Shown: positions 60,405 through 64,000 of the stretch, one piece after another
Numbering within the stretch: position 1 is the stretch's first letter
Layout: the number at the start of each line of letters is the position of its first letter
DNA from: Mycolicibacterium fortuitum subsp. fortuitum
GTDB lineage: Bacteria; Actinomycetota; Actinomycetes; Mycobacteriales; Mycobacteriaceae
Assembly: GCF_022179545.1 (NCBI RefSeq)
Contig: NZ_AP025518.1
Location: 868,001-932,000 of the forward strand
DNA: 64,000 nt
Reading direction: 5' to 3'
Program-made: the position numbers and the translations under genes
Notes under the pieces: model-generated
Seen by the model: only the letters and a program-made list of their open reading frames with translations
Databases searched by the model: none
What the model was told of the DNA's origin: nothing

Positions 60405-61861
60405 TCGCCCGTAATCGGAAGCGGATCAGCCGCACCGCACTGGTGCTGCTCGCCGTGCTGGCACTGGCCGGCACTGTGGTGATCGTGCGCCAGACCATCT
60501 TCAAGCCGACCACCATCACCGCGTACTTCACCTCGGCTACCGCGATCTATCCAGGCGACGAGGTTCGTGTTGCCGGAGTCAAAGTGGGCTCGATCAAGAG
60601 CATCGAACCCGTGGGCGGACAGGCGCGGATCACCCTCGCCGTCGATCACGATGTGAAGATCCCGGCCGATGCCAAGGCGATCCTGATGGCGCAAAACCTG
60701 GTTGCCGCCAGGTACGTTCAGTTGGCCCCGGCCTATGAGGACTCCGGTCCGACGATGACCGACGGTGCGCAGATCGGTGTCGAGCGCACCGCCGTGCCTG
60801 TCGAGTGGGACCAGGTCAAGGACCAGTTGATGCGCTTGGCCAGTGACCTGGGGCCGATCAACGGGGCCTCGGCCACCTCGTTGAGCCGCTTTGTCGACAG
60901 CGCCGCCGCTGCGATGAACGGCAACGGCGAGAAACTGCACGAAGCGATCAGCCAACTCTCCGGAGTCGCAAAGATACTGGGCCAAGGCAGCGGGGATGTC
61001 GTCAGCATCATCAAGAACCTGCAGGTCTTCGTGACGGCGCTGCGGGACAGCAATGCCCAGATCGTCGAATTCCAGGGGCAGCTCGCCAACGTCACCAGTG
61101 TCGTCGACGGCAGCCGCTCGGATCTGGACGGCGCCCTCACCAACCTCGCTGATGCAGTCGGCAAGGTTCGGCGATTCATCGAAGGCAGTCGCGATCAGAC
61201 CGCTGAGCAACTGCAGCGGTTGAACAACGTCACCCAGAATCTGGTGGACAACAAGGCGAAGCTGGAGAACGTTCTGCACGTCGCACCCAACGCGATCGCC
61301 AACGGGTACAACATCTACAACCCCGACAGCGGGACCGCAGTTGGTGCCTTCGCTCTGTCGAACTTCGCTGACCCGGTTTCGGTGGTGTGCTCGGCGATCT
61401 CAGCGGTGAAGAATGCCACCGCCGCCGAGTCCTCCAAACTGTGCGCCCAGTACCTCGGACCGGCACTCTCGTTGATCAACTTCAACTATCTGCCGATGCC
61501 GTTCAATGCCTATCTACGCAAGGCGCCCAGCCCCGAGAACCTGGTGTACACCGATCCCAACCTTGCCCCGGGTGGAGCCGGAGGACGTCCACAGCCCTAC
61601 GCGGATCAGCCGCCGGCTGTGTCGGCCTACACCGGTGCCAACGACGTGGCGCCGCCGGCCGGGTGGGGCGCGCCTCCGGCAGGACCCCCTGGTGCGTATG
61701 CACCTAACGGACTGCCGGCGAACACGTCGCCCGCGGCGTATCCCGGATCGCCCGTCGTCTCTGACGCACCTGTGGAGGCTCCAAAGACATTGCGGGACAT
61801 GTTGCTTCCAGCTGAAGCTGCGCCCGCCCCCGCTCCGCCGGCCCCAGGAGGCACCCCATGA
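60401..61861 (+). CDS. mceD: MceD-type protein
   Basis: A 486-aa Mce protein with anchor (LVLLAVLALAGTVVIVRQ, 14-31), MCE domain ITAYFTSATAIYPGDEVRVAGVKVGSIKSIEPVGGQARITLAV and helical core to about residue 290. A Pro/Ala/Gly-rich C-terminal tail of some 120 residues follows (GGAGGRPQPY, GWGAPPAGPPGAYAP), as in other MceD proteins, possibly spanning the cell wall. Overlaps mceC and mceE by 4 bp each. Confidence 0.94.
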   Translation: MIARNRKRISRTALVLLAVLALAGTVVIVRQTIFKPTTITAYFTSATAIYPGDEVRVAGVKVGSIKSIEPVGGQARITLAVDHDVKIPADAKAILMAQNLVAARYVQLAPAYEDSGPTMTDGAQIGVERTAVPVEWDQVKDQLMRLASDLGPINGASATSLSRFVDSAAAAMNGNGEKLHEAISQLSGVAKILGQGSGDVVSIIKNLQVFVTALRDSNAQIVEFQGQLANVTSVVDGSRSDLDGALTNLADAVGKVRRFIEGSRDQTAEQLQRLNNVTQNLVDNKAKLENVLHVAPNAIANGYNIYNPDSGTAVGAFALSNFADPVSVVCSAISAVKNATAAESSKLCAQYLGPALSLINFNYLPMPFNAYLRKAPSPENLVYTDPNLAPGGAGGRPQPYADQPPAVSAYTGANDVAPPAGWGAPPAGPPGAYAPNGLPANTSPAAYPGSPVVSDAPVEAPKTLRDMLLPAEAAPAPAPPAPGGTP

Positions 61862-63111
61862 TCACTCGGCCGTCCCTGACGCGCCTGACCGCGGTAGCCG
61901 CCTGCTCGGTGGCGACGCTGACGGGCTGTGCGTTCCACGGGCTGAACTCGCTGCCGCTGCCCGGCACGGTGGGCCGCGGGGAGGACGCGACGGTGTATCA
62001 CGTCGAACTCGCCAACATCGGTAGTTTGGAGGCGAACTCACCGGTGATGATCGGCGATGTCATCGTGGGCAGTGTCTCGCGCATGGTGGTCAAGGGCTGG
62101 CACGCGGACGTCGAGGTCTCGGTCAAGCCCGACGTCGTCGTCCCGGCCAACGCGATCGCCACCGTCGGTCAGACCAGCCTGCTCGGCTCGATGCACATCG
62201 CGCTCGATCCACCGCTGGGGCAATCCGCGTCGGGGCGGCTGGCCCCGGGTGCGACCCTCGAGCTCAACCAGAGTTCGACGTATCCGTCGACCGAACAGAC
62301 GCTCTCGTCACTGTCGGTACTCGTCAACGGCGGCGGCTTGGGCAAGATCGGTGACCTGGTCACCGAATTCAACGCCGCGCTCAACGGCCGCGAAGACCAG
62401 ATCCGCGATCTACTCACGCGACTCGACGACATCGTCGGGATGTTCGCCAACCAGCGTGACGACATCAACGCTTCGATCACGGCGCTGAACCGGTTGGCCG
62501 GGACGCTTTCGGGTCAACAGGAGGTGATCACCACGGCTCTGCAACGGATTCCCCCCGCCCTGGACGTCTTGGTGAAGGAGCGGCCCCGCATCACCACCGC
62601 GCTGGAGAAATTCGGTCAGTTCAGCGACACCGCGACCAACCTTGTCCGAGCAACGCGAGACGATCTGCTCACCAATCTGCGAAACCTCGAACCCACAGTG
62701 CGGGCGCTGGCCGATGTCGGGCCGAACCTCGGCACGGTGCTGGCGTATGCGCCGACCTTCCCCTATCCGCAGAACTTCATCGACCGGGCGATCCGCGGCG
62801 ACTACCTCAACCAGTTCATCACCTTCGACTTCACGGTCCCGCGGTTGAAGCGTGGATTGTTCCTGGGGACACGTTGGGGTCAGGAGGGCTTGCCGTTGAC
62901 ACCTGCGCCCGGTGATCCCTGGTTCTCGAACTACACCAAGGATCCCCTGAACATGCCGCTGACACCGACACCACCTGCGGTGGCGACGATGCCACCGCTG
63001 ATCGATCCGGAACCGGGTGATGAACAGGCGCCCCAAGCGCCGGCCGGGGAGCCGCCCGCCACGGTATCGCCCAGCGATCCCACCGCAGCGCCGAACGAAG
63101 GTGGCAACTGA
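61858..63111 (+). CDS. mceE: MceE-type lipoprotein
   Basis: A 417-aa Mce protein with a lipoprotein signal: lipobox LTGC with acylated Cys24 (AACSVATLTGCAFHG). MCE domain ATVYHVELANIGSLEANSPVMIGDVIVGSVSRMVVKGWHADVEV starts near residue 44. A helical region with NQRDDINASITALNRLAGTLSGQQ follows, then a Pro-rich tail. Lipidated MceE (LprK/LprN type) is a constant feature of mce operons. Overlaps mceF by one base (TGATG). Confidence 0.95.
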   Translation: MITRPSLTRLTAVAACSVATLTGCAFHGLNSLPLPGTVGRGEDATVYHVELANIGSLEANSPVMIGDVIVGSVSRMVVKGWHADVEVSVKPDVVVPANAIATVGQTSLLGSMHIALDPPLGQSASGRLAPGATLELNQSSTYPSTEQTLSSLSVLVNGGGLGKIGDLVTEFNAALNGREDQIRDLLTRLDDIVGMFANQRDDINASITALNRLAGTLSGQQEVITTALQRIPPALDVLVKERPRITTALEKFGQFSDTATNLVRATRDDLLTNLRNLEPTVRALADVGPNLGTVLAYAPTFPYPQNFIDRAIRGDYLNQFITFDFTVPRLKRGLFLGTRWGQEGLPLTPAPGDPWFSNYTKDPLNMPLTPTPPAVATMPPLIDPEPGDEQAPQAPAGEPPATVSPSDPTAAPNEGGN

Positions 63112-64000
63112 TGCTTACCCGCTTCGTCCGAATTCAGCTGGCCATCTTCGCGGTGGCTTCGGTGATCGGCATGGCCCTGATGGGCATCGTCTACCTTCAG
63201 GCCCCGACGTTGTTGGGCATCGGACGCATGACGGTCACCCTGCAACTACCCGGAACCGGTGGGCTCTACCAGTTCTCGAACGTCACCTACCGGGGTGTAC
63301 AGATGGGGAAGGTGACGGAAGTGCGGCCCACCCGTGAGGGCGCCGAGGCAACACTGTCGCTGAACACCTCACCCAAGGTGCCCGCGGATCTGCACGCCGC
63401 GGTGCTGAGCGTGTCCGCCGTCGGTGAGCAATACGTCGACCTCCAACCTCGCACCGATTCCGGGCCGTATCTCCATGACGGATCGGTGATCCCGGCATCC
63501 CAAACATCGATTCCGCAGGCCGTCGGGCCGATGCTCGATCAGGTCTCCTCCCTCATCGGCAGTATCCCCAAGGACAAGATCAGCCCGCTGCTCGACGAAA
63601 CGTTCAAGGGCTTCAACGGTTCCGGTAGCGACATGGGAGCACTGCTCGACTCCTCGTCGAGGCTGATCGCAGAGGCGAACGCGGCGTCTGATCAGTCCCG
63701 TGCGCTCATCGACGACGGCGCGCCGCTCCTCGATGGCCAGGCCGAATCGGTCGACGCGATCCGTACCTGGGCCCGCAGCATGGCCGGAATAACAAAGCAG
63801 ATCGCCGACGACGACCAACATGTGCGCACACTGTTGAAGGAGGGGCCGGGAACCGCCGACGAAGCTTCTCGCTTGTTCAATCAAGTCAAGCCCACGCTGC
63901 CGCTGTTGCTGGCGAACCTCAGCAGCCTCGGTCAGGTCGGGGTCACCTATCACCCCTCGCTGGAACAGCTTCTGGTGTTGCTTCCCCCAGTCGTGGCTTC
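63111..64000 (+). CDS. mceF: MceF-type protein, 3' end missing
   Basis: The frame from ATG 63111 is open to the window edge (296 complete codons). The N-terminus has a hydrophobic anchor (IQLAIFAVASVIGMALMGIVYL, 8-29) and the MCE domain MTVTLQLPGTGGLYQFSNVTYRGVQMGKVTEVRPTREGAEATLSL near residues 41-90. Helical segments follow (EANAASDQSRALIDDGAPLLDGQAESVDAIRTWARSMAGI). MceF closes the six-gene set; associated mas genes may follow outside the window. Confidence 0.93.
   Translation, partial: MLTRFVRIQLAIFAVASVIGMALMGIVYLQAPTLLGIGRMTVTLQLPGTGGLYQFSNVTYRGVQMGKVTEVRPTREGAEATLSLNTSPKVPADLHAAVLSVSAVGEQYVDLQPRTDSGPYLHDGSVIPASQTSIPQAVGPMLDQVSSLIGSIPKDKISPLLDETFKGFNGSGSDMGALLDSSSRLIAEANAASDQSRALIDDGAPLLDGQAESVDAIRTWARSMAGITKQIADDDQHVRTLLKEGPGTADEASRLFNQVKPTLPLLLANLSSLGQVGVTYHPSLEQLLVLLPPVVA

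Noticed and set aside
1..64000. tRNA, rRNA, transposase, integrase or phage genes marking the steroid block as a mobile island
   Set aside because: None recognised by reading both strands. Composition looks uniform, so recent transfer is not supported, though no window statistics could be computed.

Overview
The window looks like part of the chromosome of a mycobacterium, most likely a fast-growing environmental species of the Mycolicibacterium type. The evidence is high GC, a complete yrbEAB-mceABCDE run plus the start of mceF, a mycofactocin-coupled dehydrogenase, an F420-type (LLM) oxidoreductase, a type III PKS/methyltransferase/flavoprotein trio, and a dense set of actinobacterial steroid-catabolism enzymes. 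No rRNA, tRNA, transposase, phage gene or CRISPR array was seen.

Layout. 1-1068 is the 3' part of an M28 aminopeptidase. 1110-3720 is an overlapping trio (type III polyketide synthase, isoprenylcysteine-methyltransferase-like enzyme, FAD oxidoreductase) that resembles alkylresorcinol/alkylquinone pathways. 3701-7964 holds three transporters: NCS2 nucleobase, SulP anion and APC amino acid. From about 8 kb onward almost everything fits steroid catabolism. The first block (8.0-13.8 kb) has a thioesterase, an HsaB-like flavin reductase, a PadR regulator, KstD-like and KshA-like ring-attacking enzymes, a small Cys-rich protein and a KstR-like TetR. Next (13.9-15.7 kb) comes an unknown protein divergent from a TetR with tandem operators. 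A long minus-strand run (27.6 to 15.7 kb) encodes an acyl-CoA synthetase, ADH, ALDH, enoyl-CoA hydratase, two acyl-CoA dehydrogenases, two SnoaL folds, two SDRs, an esterase and a possible Fe/2OG oxygenase. 27.7-30.6 kb has a long Baeyer-Villiger monooxygenase and an SDR. A 430-bp gene-free stretch follows, with long inverted repeats. 31-36 kb has an A/B-barrel protein, an old-yellow-enzyme relative, an esterase and two IclR regulators. 36.1-40.8 kb is a plus-strand operon of sulfotransferase, alkylsulfatase-like protein, SDR, ADH and a ketosteroid isomerase, ending in a strong terminator. 40.8-45.6 kb (minus) has a FAD steroid-dehydrogenase-like protein and HsaC-, HsaA- and KshB-like enzymes. 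45.7-52.7 kb (plus) has a second BVMO, several SDRs (one mycofactocin-coupled, one like 3-alpha-hydroxysteroid dehydrogenase), an LLM oxidoreductase and two small-fold proteins. 52.7-55.2 kb has an IclR/TetR pair and an HsaD-like hydrolase, divergent from the mce operon that fills the rest.

Together these genes supply delta1-dehydrogenation (KstD), 9-alpha-hydroxylation (KshA/KshB), A-ring hydroxylation (HsaA/HsaB), meta-cleavage (HsaC) and hydrolysis (HsaD). Around them sit hydroxysteroid dehydrogenases, a delta5-delta4 isomerase and a probable Mce importer. The gene content, including the PadR regulator, resembles the second, C-19 steroid cluster reported from M. smegmatis as I remember it; this was not checked against any database. 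At least six regulators (PadR, two TetR, three IclR) and several perfect palindromes are visible. A 14-base motif occurs upstream of kstD/kshA, of a SnoaL-SDR operon, and of hsaD/mce, and may tie the scattered operons into one regulon.
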